From contig JAMPGZ010000016.1 in assembly GCA_023663655.1 (NCBI GenBank), positions 3,630 to 60,197 of the forward strand: DNA of 56,568 bases. The letters run 5' to 3'. Made by a program: the position numbers and the translations under genes. How positions within the stretch are numbered: position 1 is the stretch's first letter; every line of letters begins with the position of its first letter. Below, piece by piece: positions 8,365-16,909 of the stretch. The notes below the pieces were generated by a model. It was not told where the DNA came from. It searched no databases and was given only the letters and a program-made list of their open reading frames with translations. The DNA is from Lachnospiraceae bacterium (GTDB taxonomy: Bacteria > Bacteroidota > Bacteroidia > Bacteroidales > Muribaculaceae).

Positions 8365-9835
8365 AATTTTTGAAGTCGAATTGGTCGGAGAGTGATATTC
8401 CGTTTTCGAAATCGTGAAGTGTGAGACGTCTTATTTTATAATGGCTTAGCCAAAAGTTCTGGAGAGCTGAAATGTAGTTCTTCGATGCTTCTTGCCTGCG
8501 GTTGAGCGAGAGCGTAATGGAATTGATGTCGGCTTTTCCTATAATGAAGCGTTGCTGTGTCTGCACGTATGCCATGTCGGCAAGATCAAGAGCTTCCGAC
8601 GCCGACGCTATGAGCCGTTGCCTCACTTCATAGTCACTGATAGTCATTATAATATCCTCTTCCATCGACAATTCGTCCTGACGGGCGGCTATGCGTGACA
8701 CATTAAGATTGTTCTTAGCCATGTTCACTTTTCCTTTTCTCACACCCCAGTCGATAAGCGGCACCGATATTGACACCGATACCAGATCCTGACGCAATGG
8801 CGAGCGATAAGCTCCTGAAAAATCATCGGCGACCTGATTGAAACCGACCGACGCGTTGACCGACGCGTTGAATCTTGCTTCGGCTTTAGTCCGTCCCACT
8901 TCGCGCTCCCCTTCAAGTATGGTCTGACGATGACCGAGCAAAGTGGGATTGTTTTCCTTGGCATATTCAAGAGCGAGATCTACAGGAATTTCTATAGCCT
9001 GAGGGCGACCGGGCATTTTCACCACTATCTCCGTGTTTTTATCCATGCCCAGGAATGACGCGAGAGAAAACATAGCCCGCTTCAACGATATGCGCGAGTT
9101 TTCCAATGTGTTTCGCGCATTCACACGGTCCAGTTCAAGCGTGAGCAGATCGGCATGGGAGATTGAAGCGATCTTGTACCGACGCTTGCCTATCACATAC
9201 ATGGTGTCGCACGATGCCACATTTTCTTCGGCAAGTTTATACTCAACCTGGGCAAGAGCAAGAGCGAAAAAATAGGTCACCGCTTGTTCGCTCACATTCT
9301 CCATATTATAAATGAGCTGCTTCTTAGCCTTTTCATAACGCAACGGCTCTATTTTGCGTTCCCATTTAAACGTGTTGAATCCGATGAGACTCTGACGATA
9401 GCCTATACGCAAAGGCACTGATGAATATTGCGTGTATTTGTTCGCCCCGAAATTTCGCATATACTCCAGATCGGTTTCAAGATAGAACGTACCGCCGAAA
9501 AGATCGAAATTCTGTTCTATCTCCAACCCGGCTGACGCGCTGAACATCTGCTGCTCACGAAACACGTCAATGTTCTGCTCGGAGTCGTAACGCTGCGTCA
9601 TGTAGCGGTAATATTTCGCAGGAGTGAGCGACAAAGACAAACTCGGCAAACGACCGGCACGATAGCTCACATACTGCCAATAGCTCGACTGATACATATT
9701 GCGGTAGCGGAAAGCCATGAGCGACGAATCGTTGGCAAGCTCGATGGTGCGCTCAAGAGTGAGAGTGACCGCCGACATTGCGGCAGGGAAAAGCATAAAC
9801 GCGATAAAAACAGCGTATATTCTATTTATTTTCAT
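8363..9835 (-). CDS. TolC-family outer membrane efflux protein
   Basis: A 490-residue protein with a signal peptide (residues 1-22). Two related halves are rich in long helices, as expected for the OEP (outer membrane efflux protein) barrel-and-tunnel fold. Recognisable parts include EVGRTKAEARFNASVNASVGFN and the turn VSISVPLIDWGVRKGKV. It would form the outer-membrane channel of a tripartite pump with the adaptor and permeases on either side. Its start overlaps the end of the upstream permease by 14 nt, which supports translational coupling. Its stop codon lies in the heptamer array. Confidence 0.9.
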   Translation of the reverse strand: MKINRIYAVFIAFMLFPAAMSAVTLTLERTIELANDSSLMAFRYRNMYQSSYWQYVSYRAGRLPSLSLSLTPAKYYRYMTQRYDSEQNIDVFREQQMFSASAGLEIEQNFDLFGGTFYLETDLEYMRNFGANKYTQYSSVPLRIGYRQSLIGFNTFKWERKIEPLRYEKAKKQLIYNMENVSEQAVTYFFALALAQVEYKLAEENVASCDTMYVIGKRRYKIASISHADLLTLELDRVNARNTLENSRISLKRAMFSLASFLGMDKNTEIVVKMPGRPQAIEIPVDLALEYAKENNPTLLGHRQTILEGEREVGRTKAEARFNASVNASVGFNQVADDFSGAYRSPLRQDLVSVSISVPLIDWGVRKGKVNMAKNNLNVSRIAARQDELSMEEDIIMTISDYEVRQRLIASASEALDLADMAYVQTQQRFIIGKADINSITLSLNRRQEASKNYISALQNFWLSHYKIRRLTLHDFENGISLSDQFDFKN

Positions 9836-12800
9836 GTTTGCGATATATTAACCAATAAAACAACGGAATTACGAAGATACTTACAGCAGTTCCCACTATC
9901 ATCGAACCGATCATGGCAATGGCAAGCGGACGCTGGAGCTCGGATCCCATGTCGGAAGTAAACAGCACGGGAAGCATAGCGAATATAGTGGTGAGCGATG
10001 TCATGATAATAGGACGCAAACGGCGACGACCTGCAGTGTGAATAGCCTCGGTCAGCGGCATCCCGGCTTTGCGCAGCTCATTGATGGCATCAATCTTGAG
10101 GATTGAGTCGTTGACCACAATACCGCAGGTCACTATGATTCCGATTGCCGACATCAGGTTCAGACTCTGACCGAATATCATGAGCGCAATGAGCGCGAAG
10201 GCTGTATCAACAGGAATCTCAAGCAACACGATAAGCGGCTGAGTGAAACTTTCAAACTGGGCACAGAGGATGAAATACATCAGCATGATCGAAATGAGCA
10301 GAATCACGATAAGCTCCTTCATCATCTTGGAATTACTGAAGTAGCTTCCTGCAAATTCGACATCATGGGTGCCGTCGTCACGGACAATACCGGCAATATC
10401 ATCAATCACCTCTTTTTCCATCCCTTTGGCATCAAATTCCACTGGCACATATTCACCGGCGCCTCCGGCAATTATGGTCTTGAAGTCACGGCTTTCCGAT
10501 ATCGTTATCAAGCTGCGCAGCGGTATTTCAGTGCGGACACCGCGCTTGTCGGCACGTGATTTCACGAATGCGTGGTTAAGGACTTCATCGATACCCTGCT
10601 TTTTTCCGGCTATGTCAATAGGCGTATATTCCTGAAATGAGCGAAGAGTGGATACGGAATTACCTTTGAATGCTGTACGCAACACTCTCTGCACTTCTGA
10701 ATAGTCGACATTATAGAGTGCGAGCAGCTCACGATTGATCGAGACATCGATCTGATTGCGCATAGGTATCGGCACTATGGAAATGCCGGTGCCCTCCTCC
10801 AGTTTCTGATGCAGTCCGGATATGGCGTCGATCTCTGCTGCCGAATTTTTGACTGTGGTGTGAAGACGCGCCTCAATGTCAGCCTCGTCACTTGAAAATA
10901 TTTTTTCAAATATATTTTCGGGGCGGTAAAATTTAACCGTTGCCGCCGGATACTCGCTTGTGACACGCGATGTTATGCGTTGTTGCAACGAAGCTATTTC
11001 ATCCGGATCAGATGTCGTGAAATATAATTCCGATTCTGCCGAAGATAAATCGACATCAGATGAAAGCAAATAGTCCTGCGATCCTATGTATGCCGAATAT
11101 GAAGTGGCTGCTGAATCGGTCAACAACGATGCACGCCGCCTATTCTCGTCAAGATTTATGTTTTCGTTCCAATCAATGCGTGCGATGGTTTCGGTGGTGT
11201 CAATCTCAGGCATCCTTTCCTGAGGCATAATAAAGAACAGAGCCACACAAGCAGGCACGGTAAGCAGCGTCATAAATATGAGAATCCATTTATGGCGGAA
11301 ACAGAAATCAATACCCTTGTCGTAAGCATCAAGATACTTTCCGGTGGATGCTTTAACATGCTTAACGCCCGTGGTTGAATCACCTTTTTTAGTAAATATG
11401 TAATACAGCACCGGGAGCAAAGTTATCCCGACTATATAACTTGACGCAAGTCCTGCCGTGATGGAGAATGCCTGATCAGAGAAGATAGCGCCGGCAATAC
11501 CGCTCATAAACACCAATGGGACGAACACTGCGACTGTAGTGAGCGAGGATGACAGCATCGGGGTTATCATCTCGTTTGTGCCGCTGACACATGCCGACAT
11601 GACCGACTCGCCCCTATGACGGTACTGCGTTATATTTTCCGTGACTATGACTGAGTTGTCGATCATCATTCCCACGGCAAGTATAAGTCCCGACATGGAG
11701 ATGATGTTGATTGACACATGAAACAGATAGAACAACAGAAACGTGAGTATCACGCCTACGATTATGCTTAATCCTATTATAAACGATGATCGCACACCTC
11801 CCATGAAGAAGATGCAAACGAAGAAGACAAGAATGAGCCCTAAAATCAAATTCTGTTCCAGATTGGAAATAGTGAAATCGAGCAGCTCGGTCTGACTACG
11901 TGTCTCAGTAAATTCAATGTCGGGATATTTCTCCGAGAAATACTCTATCGTGGAGCGAAGAGCCTCTTTCATCGCGTCCATGCTCTCCTCGCTATGTTTT
12001 ATTATTGCAAGTGTCACGGCTCGCTTGCCATTGTGAAGCGAATATCCGGCAGGAGTGCGTGAGGTAAGTTCCACTTTGGCAAAATCACTAAGGGTCATCA
12101 TTCTGTCACCTTTACGCAGCTTTATTCTCTCCACATCGGCTGCAGAACGCAGCAGATTGGTGACATGGATGTTGTACTCATAATATCCCTCTCGCACGGT
12201 CATTGAGCCGGGTTCAACATTATTGGCTATCAACGCCGCTTCCAACTCCTCGATAGTGATGCCCACCTGCGACATACGGTCGGCGTCGGGAACAATACGC
12301 AACACTTGCCCCGGCACCCCGGTTATATCAACCATAGCTATCTCAGGAAGCTGTTCGAGACGCCGCCGCACTATATTGTCGGCTATGCGCGACATTTCGG
12401 TGAATCGAGAATCGGAAGTGGAGAGTCGGGAGTCGTGAATCGGGAGTCGTGAATCGGGAGTTGTAAGGTTAAAGTCGGGAGTCGCAGAAGAACTCTCGAC
12501 TCTCGACTCTCGATTCTCGATTCTAAATTCTTCATCCTTCAATGTCATTTGGAGATACACGACGGGGATGTCGGTAGCACTTGCTTTTACTGCTTTCGGA
12601 CGACTTACCGATTTTGGCAATAAATTCATCGCACCATCAATCTTCTCATTCACCTCGATGAAAGCGAGATCGGTATTCACACCATAGTCCATTGTAAGCG
12701 ACACCACTGCCGAACCGTCTCGTGTCTCACTTTTTATCTCACTCAATCCGCCCACCTGCATAAGCTGGCGGCGCAGAGGAGCGACCACAGTATTTTCAAG

Positions 12801-12968
12801 CTCTCGAGCCGATACATTTTCCTCAGCGACCTGCACTGTGATGTGGGGAATGGCTATGTCGGGAAGAAGCGACACAGGAAGCGTGACATAAGTCACACAA
12901 CCAAGAATCACCAGAGCAAGGAATGCCATGATGACCGCAATGCGATGATTCAAAAGATATTTTATCAT
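9822..12968 (-). CDS. RND efflux permease with a repeat-derived insertion in the porter domain
   Basis: A 1048-residue AcrB/HAE-type permease: N-terminal helix 10-30, porter domain, membrane helices with GMMIDNSVIVTENI (the proton-relay helix, one Asp kept), second porter domain, final helices. Residues about 146-189 are encoded by a heptamer-repeat element (12402-12530). This segment is rich in D, S, R and E (for example RIENRESRVESS and HDSRLSTSDSRF) and separates a beta strand (VVYLQMTLKD) from the helix FTEMSRIADNIVRRRLEQ, which are normally joined by a short loop. The reading frame is intact, so the protein is probably made and functional. It follows the S23-like gene by 9 nt. Confidence 0.92.
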   Translation of the reverse strand: MIKYLLNHRIAVIMAFLALVILGCVTYVTLPVSLLPDIAIPHITVQVAEENVSARELENTVVAPLRRQLMQVGGLSEIKSETRDGSAVVSLTMDYGVNTDLAFIEVNEKIDGAMNLLPKSVSRPKAVKASATDIPVVYLQMTLKDEEFRIENRESRVESSSATPDFNLTTPDSRLPIHDSRLSTSDSRFTEMSRIADNIVRRRLEQLPEIAMVDITGVPGQVLRIVPDADRMSQVGITIEELEAALIANNVEPGSMTVREGYYEYNIHVTNLLRSAADVERIKLRKGDRMMTLSDFAKVELTSRTPAGYSLHNGKRAVTLAIIKHSEESMDAMKEALRSTIEYFSEKYPDIEFTETRSQTELLDFTISNLEQNLILGLILVFFVCIFFMGGVRSSFIIGLSIIVGVILTFLLFYLFHVSINIISMSGLILAVGMMIDNSVIVTENITQYRHRGESVMSACVSGTNEMITPMLSSSLTTVAVFVPLVFMSGIAGAIFSDQAFSITAGLASSYIVGITLLPVLYYIFTKKGDSTTGVKHVKASTGKYLDAYDKGIDFCFRHKWILIFMTLLTVPACVALFFIMPQERMPEIDTTETIARIDWNENINLDENRRRASLLTDSAATSYSAYIGSQDYLLSSDVDLSSAESELYFTTSDPDEIASLQQRITSRVTSEYPAATVKFYRPENIFEKIFSSDEADIEARLHTTVKNSAAEIDAISGLHQKLEEGTGISIVPIPMRNQIDVSINRELLALYNVDYSEVQRVLRTAFKGNSVSTLRSFQEYTPIDIAGKKQGIDEVLNHAFVKSRADKRGVRTEIPLRSLITISESRDFKTIIAGGAGEYVPVEFDAKGMEKEVIDDIAGIVRDDGTHDVEFAGSYFSNSKMMKELIVILLISIMLMYFILCAQFESFTQPLIVLLEIPVDTAFALIALMIFGQSLNLMSAIGIIVTCGIVVNDSILKIDAINELRKAGMPLTEAIHTAGRRRLRPIIMTSLTTIFAMLPVLFTSDMGSELQRPLAIAMIGSMIVGTAVSIFVIPLFYWLIYRKHENK
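12402..12530. repeat. Short heptamer-repeat element with inverted arms, inside the permease gene
   Basis: About 75 nt of direct heptamers (GAATCGG, GAGTCGT and relatives) are followed by a short non-repeat centre and then about 38 nt of heptamers in the opposite orientation (CTCTCGA, TTCTCGA). The arms have the same order and orientation as those flanking the S23-like gene 450 nt away, but no gene lies between them. This is the layout expected of a non-autonomous (MITE-like) derivative. It stays in frame, and on the coding strand its right arm uses only CGAGA-type units, avoiding the CGTGA units that would create TGA stops. Confidence 0.85.
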
Positions 12969-12977
12969 AATTCTTTT

Positions 12978-13391
12978 TTAATCGAGAGTCGTGAATCGTG
13001 AATCGAGAGTTGAGAGTTGCGAAGCTTGATTCTTTTTCTCAGAAAGCGTTTTAACGCTACTTGAAAGAATTAAATACAATTCGTTGCAATCTGCATAAAA
13101 AGAATTATATCTATCTTCATCCAACAGCCTTGATTCAAATATAATCTCAAGCCAGTATTTTGTTTCAGAGCACTCCTTAAGAGCAATACTCAATTTATTC
13201 CTAAAATCATTTAGACTAACCGCATCAAAAGATTCGGCAATATTTGCACCTATACTGGTTCCTGACCGAAGTATCTGATCAGCAATCGAATACTCTCTGT
13301 GCTCTTCACATAGCCATTTTTTCAATTCTATAATCCGTATAGCAAATTTTTTGGCTTTATCATAAGCAATACTCTTCTTCCTCATAACCAT
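12978..13391 (-). CDS. Four-helix-bundle protein (S23 / 23S rRNA intervening-sequence type, Avd-like)
   Basis: The 137-residue protein matches the family of S23/IVP and DGR accessory Avd proteins. It has the typical opening of a charged helix (AYDKAKKFAIRIIELK), the signature QILRSGTSIGANIAES, and the following NDFRNKLSIALKECSETKYWLE. Members form small helical barrels, often pentamers; IVP members are found inside 23S rRNA intervening sequences, and Avd works with a reverse transcriptase. No reverse transcriptase or rRNA is present here. The C-terminal tail (about 14 residues, STLDSRFTTLD) is encoded by the heptamer array. Met3 is an alternative start. It sits inside an efflux operon with which it has no obvious functional link. 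Confidence 0.88.
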   Translation of the reverse strand: MVMRKKSIAYDKAKKFAIRIIELKKWLCEEHREYSIADQILRSGTSIGANIAESFDAVSLNDFRNKLSIALKECSETKYWLEIIFESRLLDEDRYNSFYADCNELYLILSSSVKTLSEKKNQASQLSTLDSRFTTLD

Positions 13392-13454
13392 TCAATTCTA
13401 TCCATAACTTTCGATTCACGATTCTCGATTCTCGACTCTCAACTCTCAATTCTC
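12984..13454. mobile_element. Putative element: S23-like gene between inverted heptamer arrays
   Basis: The left arm has five units at 12984-13018 (GAGAGTC, GTGAATC twice, GAGAGTT twice). The right arm has six units at 13413-13454 in the opposite orientation (GATTCAC, GATTCTC twice, GACTCTC, AACTCTC, AATTCTC). Between them is a single gene for a four-helix-bundle protein. The left arm codes the last residues of that protein, and the right arm supplies the last codons and stop of the adaptor gene. The unit interrupts what is otherwise a standard adaptor-permease junction, which suggests insertion. No target-site duplication could be assigned. Confidence 0.6.
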
Positions 13455-14519
13455 AATAACTCGAACCGGTGCCTCGTGAGCGAGATTGACGTTGCCGGAA
13501 GTGATGACTGTCATGCCTGAAGAGAGACCATCGACAATGGTGTATTCATTAAGATTTTCAAGACCGGTAGTCACATAATTCCATATCGCTTTATTGCCAT
13601 TGACAGTAAAGACTACCTGACGCCCGGAACGGAGAACTACGGCGCTTTTAGGTACCACAAGCGACTCATCTACAGCACGCTTGACGCTGACACGCACATT
13701 CATGCCATCGATCAGCCCCTTGCCGCCATCGACAGTAGCCCACACCTTGACCATACCATTGTCATCGACCATAGGATTTATTTCCGACACTCTGCCCTGA
13801 TGAGGGACACCGCCGGAAAATGGCGCCACCGACACAATATCGCCCTGCTTCACCATAGGAAGCTCGCTTTCAAGAACCGAGAACTCCACATCCATCGCAC
13901 CGTCATTTATAATGCGGCACAAAGGCTCGGAAGATGATGACATATTGTTGGCTTTCGCCGACAGATTTGCCACTATTCCGCTGATAGGAGCCACGAGAGT
14001 CGATTCCTTTAGGTCACGCTTGACCGATTCGAGTGAAAGTTCAGCCTGTTCAAGACCGCTTCGCAAACGTGCGAGTTTCATCACCTCCTCCGGAACTTTC
14101 TCAAGATGCTCAGGATCATACCCCTGACCGATTATAACGTCCTGCATATCAAGACGTGCCGAAGCCACGGCATTCATCTCCTTCACCAACTGATTTTCGA
14201 GCTTATAAGCATCAAGAGTCGCGATTTTCTGACCTTTCGCAACTTTCTGCCCATTCTTGACATAAATAGATGATATCAATCCCGGCGACTGAAAATTGAC
14301 ATCTACTTTTTCCCGCGCGTTGAGCTTGCCATTGCTCACAATCTCATGATTGAACACTTTTTTAACGAGCGGCATCACCGTCACCTCCGCGATCTTGTCG
14401 GTTACAGAATCGGTAGCAATATTTGCCGTCGACTCATTACTGCTGCCATTATTACTTGATTTCTCGGAACAAGCTGCCAAAATACAGGCAAGCGATAATA
14501 TGATTGATATTTTCTTCAT
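13446..14519 (-). CDS. RND efflux periplasmic adaptor (HlyD/MFP family) lipoprotein
   Basis: A 357-residue lipoprotein (lipobox LAAC) with the order expected of an adaptor: first lipoyl half (SPGLISSIYVKNGQKVAKGQ), a helical hairpin (about 115-165), second lipoyl half (LVAPISGIVANLSAKANN), then beta-barrel and membrane-proximal domains with VVPKSAVVLRSGRQVVF. It links the permeases to TolC in the periplasm. It starts 4 nt after the signal peptidase gene, so the two are probably co-transcribed. Its last codons and stop are supplied by the heptamer array of the neighbouring element, so its C terminus may have been altered by the insertion. Confidence 0.92.
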   Translation of the reverse strand: MKKISIILSLACILAACSEKSSNNGSSNESTANIATDSVTDKIAEVTVMPLVKKVFNHEIVSNGKLNAREKVDVNFQSPGLISSIYVKNGQKVAKGQKIATLDAYKLENQLVKEMNAVASARLDMQDVIIGQGYDPEHLEKVPEEVMKLARLRSGLEQAELSLESVKRDLKESTLVAPISGIVANLSAKANNMSSSSEPLCRIINDGAMDVEFSVLESELPMVKQGDIVSVAPFSGGVPHQGRVSEINPMVDDNGMVKVWATVDGGKGLIDGMNVRVSVKRAVDESLVVPKSAVVLRSGRQVVFTVNGNKAIWNYVTTGLENLNEYTIVDGLSSGMTVITSGNVNLAHEAPVRVIEN

Positions 14520-14523
14520 GGTC

Positions 14524-15423
14524 TCAATGCTTATTGATGAATGTAAATATTCTTTTTTTGTCGGGTGATCTCCATCTTATTCCCGCAGTTCCCACTATAA
14601 ATTCTTCCGGTACCAGTCCTATATATCGAGAATCTTTCGAATCGATAGCATGGTCACCTGCTGCAAAAAAGTAATTTTCTGTAAATATATATCTTTTTAT
14701 TGGATTTTCGTTTAAAATTGCAACTGAATCACGCCATTCAAGTTTACTTTTCGTTTCCCACTCGATACAACGCCTGTATAAAAGCCAATGCCGGTAAGTC
14801 AATTCTATCGATGTCCCATTGCCTGGAATCAGCAATGGTCCCATGTCTCGGATAGTCCAGCCAAAGATTGAATCCCGAGGATTACATTTCATCCATGCTT
14901 TCCAATCACGTGGATCGGGATGCGTCTTGGCATAATCATCGACATACCGGCGCAAACGCTCTTGCTCCGACGCCACGCCCAGAGTGTCGGGGCAGCCTAT
15001 CACATGATAATAGCAATTGCGTATCTCCAATGAATCGCCGGCAACGGCAACCGCACGTTTGCAATAATATGTATAAAGATTCATCGCCATGCTGTCACGA
15101 TGCTTGTCGGAATCAAGATACGGGAAATTGAATATTACCACATCTCCTCGATCAAGTTTTCCATATCCCGGCAAGCGTCGCATGGTGTAAGGCTTCCCCT
15201 CAGCGGCATCAAATATATTGAATATCCGCGCTCCGAGTTTCCATTTATTCACAAGTCCGTTCTCATCAGGAAGCAATGTAGGCTGCATTGATCCGGAAGG
15301 AGTGTGGAAAGAACAAGCTGTTGTTATCTGAATCACCCAATACAACACATATAGAAACACCGCAGTCATAATGACCCAGTATAAAATATCGAATATCTTT
15401 TTTACTATTATGCGTATATTCAC
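14524..15423 (-). CDS. lepB: Signal peptidase I (S26 family)
   Basis: A 299-residue protein with one N-terminal membrane helix (about residues 14-35). The catalytic serine is S45 in SGSMQPTL and the catalytic lysine is K122 in CKRAVAVAGDSLEI; the C-terminal box GDHAIDSKDSRYIGLVP is also present. A long insertion separates the lysine box from the C-terminal box, as is common in Bacteroidetes. It would cleave signal peptides of exported proteins on the periplasmic face. It is the first gene of the efflux operon, an unusual place for this enzyme. A second, housekeeping copy elsewhere in the genome is likely, so the gene symbol is tentative. Confidence 0.88.
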   Translation of the reverse strand: MNIRIIVKKIFDILYWVIMTAVFLYVLYWVIQITTACSFHTPSGSMQPTLLPDENGLVNKWKLGARIFNIFDAAEGKPYTMRRLPGYGKLDRGDVVIFNFPYLDSDKHRDSMAMNLYTYYCKRAVAVAGDSLEIRNCYYHVIGCPDTLGVASEQERLRRYVDDYAKTHPDPRDWKAWMKCNPRDSIFGWTIRDMGPLLIPGNGTSIELTYRHWLLYRRCIEWETKSKLEWRDSVAILNENPIKRYIFTENYFFAAGDHAIDSKDSRYIGLVPEEFIVGTAGIRWRSPDKKRIFTFINKH

Positions 15424-15510
15424 CGGTGATAGTTATTTGATTGGCGATTATCTATAAATTGGAATCAACGTGCATTTTATCGATTCCAAGCACCACATAA
15501 GGCACTTTTG

Positions 15511-15518
15511 CAAAAGTA
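15511..15518 (-). promoter_or_regulatory. Probable -7 box for the signal peptidase/efflux operon
   Basis: On the minus strand this reads TACTTTTG, fitting TAnnTTTG. It is the centre of a small palindrome (ACTTTTGCAAAAGT). No perfect TTTG is found upstream; TTG lies about 22 nt away. The leader would be about 80 nt. Confidence 0.5.
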
Positions 15519-15550
15519 AAAAATAAATTCAGTTAATCGACAATATTTTA

Positions 15551-15692
15551 GTTCGGAAAAAGTACGGAATTTAATTTCCGTACTTTCCCCGAACTCTAAC
15601 CGAACTTTTCCCGAACTAACAATCATTTATATTCAAAACACCTAAACATCTGATCTACAAATGCAATTATTTATATTCAGTTTATATTATGC
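15551..15692. repeat. Left direct repeat bounding the propeller array (palindromic)
   Basis: The repeat opens with a large palindrome, GTTCGG...CCGAAC outside and AGTACGGAA...TTTCCGTACT inside, followed by further CCGAAC copies and then an A/T-rich tail. A copy in the same orientation, roughly 85-90% alike by eye, begins at 20789. In the right copy the outer stem is GTACGG...CCGTAC, so both sides changed together and pairing is kept. Apart from this repeat and the promoter at 15511-15518, the 336-nt gene-free stretch 15424-15759 shows nothing recognisable. Confidence 0.8.
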
Positions 15693-15759
15693 AACAGAAA
15701 AATACATCAGGACCATTAGCCTGATAAGGCATTGTGAAGATTGCGGAATAAATAAAATT

Positions 15760-16821
15760 TCATTCAAGAATATATTTCACAACGGCATCTTCTCCATTTC
15801 TTGTGATCAGCCCATAGAGAGCGCTGTCATCTTCCGAAGCCGAGATGCTGAAAAGCCGATCGTTGACACGGTATCCGGCAACCAATTCTCCATCCCAATT
15901 GAGTTTAAGGATGGTCTTGGGTTTCTTTACGCCTTCATCAATCTCTGCCTGTGTGCGTCCGTCATATAATAGATAGACATGGTTGGGTGTAGCTGACAGG
16001 CGTTTGTAATTGCATATATCGTTATCGTCCGATTTCAACACCGTGACATATTGGTTCGGCTTTTCAGTCTTGGCTTTAGGACTGAAAGTGAAGCGTTCAT
16101 TAATCACTTTAAGATTGTCGCCGGTCATGTCGTAGAATGCAAGCCAATCGCTATAAGCGCCTGCTGCGACAAGACGTGTGCCCTGAGGATTAGCTATTAT
16201 TCTGAATTGATTGATTAGACCGAAAGAATGTCGGTCTTGTATGTTAGTAGTGTCTCCGGGATATTCCCCGAATGTTTGCAGTAATGTGCCGTCGGAATCA
16301 ACCAAAGCCAGCAATTTGTTGCCGAATACTCCTTCAGTTACGAATTTGGATCCTAAAGGCGTCACTTCGCCACCACGAATAGGCAGAAAATCGACTGTTG
16401 AAATGATGGAGCTTGAATCAAGTAAGATTTTGTCGGAGCTAATCTTGAAGGTTTGAGCTTTCTTTCGTTGAGTGTCGTTTAAAAAAAGGCATTCAGTGAG
16501 CGGATTGTAATAACGGTTCCTTGTGTTTATGAATTCAAACGGACCTTGCCCCTTGCGGGCGATATATTGAGGAGTTTTAACATCAAGATTTGAATAATAA
16601 GCAAGAAAGCAGGTATCATTGTAGTCATGGATCAAAACCCCATTCTTAACAGCTAAGATATCCTGCGGATTAAGGATATCGGCATCAGTAAGAATTTCCT
16701 CACCAGTAATAATCGGAAATGATGAGTAGTCAAATGTGCCTTTGGCTGAGTCAGATTGGTTGCACGAGGTGATTACAGACAGTGCAAATATTGCTGAGAA
16801 AAAATAAAATGGTCGGTTCAT
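15760..16821 (-). CDS. TolB-like/BF3164-type propeller lipoprotein, paralogue A
   Basis: A 353-residue lipoprotein (lipobox ITSC, about Cys20). The mature part has propeller-like repeats, and the motif ARKGQGPFEF is a variant of the G.GPGE motif seen in Bacteroidales 6-bladed propellers. I believe it belongs to the TolB-like BF3164 lipoprotein family, with moderate confidence. It is 340/353 identical (about 96%) to the protein at 19615-20676. The 13 differences lie at the two ends; the central 665 nt are identical. It is the distal gene of a minus-strand array of propeller proteins. Ligand unknown. Confidence 0.7.
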   Translation of the reverse strand: MNRPFYFFSAIFALSVITSCNQSDSAKGTFDYSSFPIITGEEILTDADILNPQDILAVKNGVLIHDYNDTCFLAYYSNLDVKTPQYIARKGQGPFEFINTRNRYYNPLTECLFLNDTQRKKAQTFKISSDKILLDSSSIISTVDFLPIRGGEVTPLGSKFVTEGVFGNKLLALVDSDGTLLQTFGEYPGDTTNIQDRHSFGLINQFRIIANPQGTRLVAAGAYSDWLAFYDMTGDNLKVINERFTFSPKAKTEKPNQYVTVLKSDDNDICNYKRLSATPNHVYLLYDGRTQAEIDEGVKKPKTILKLNWDGELVAGYRVNDRLFSISASEDDSALYGLITRNGEDAVVKYILE

Positions 16822-16909
16822 GTAAAATATCTTTTTAGTTTTCCAATTAAGAATCTATGCAATAAATAATCAGATCTTTTAAAATCCAATTCTTTTTCAA
16901 TATAAGTGA

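Noticed and set aside
12978-13391. Diversity-generating retroelement suggested by the Avd-like protein
   Set aside because: No reverse transcriptase, template repeat or variable repeat is found nearby; the heptamer arrays are not adenine-mutated repeat pairs.
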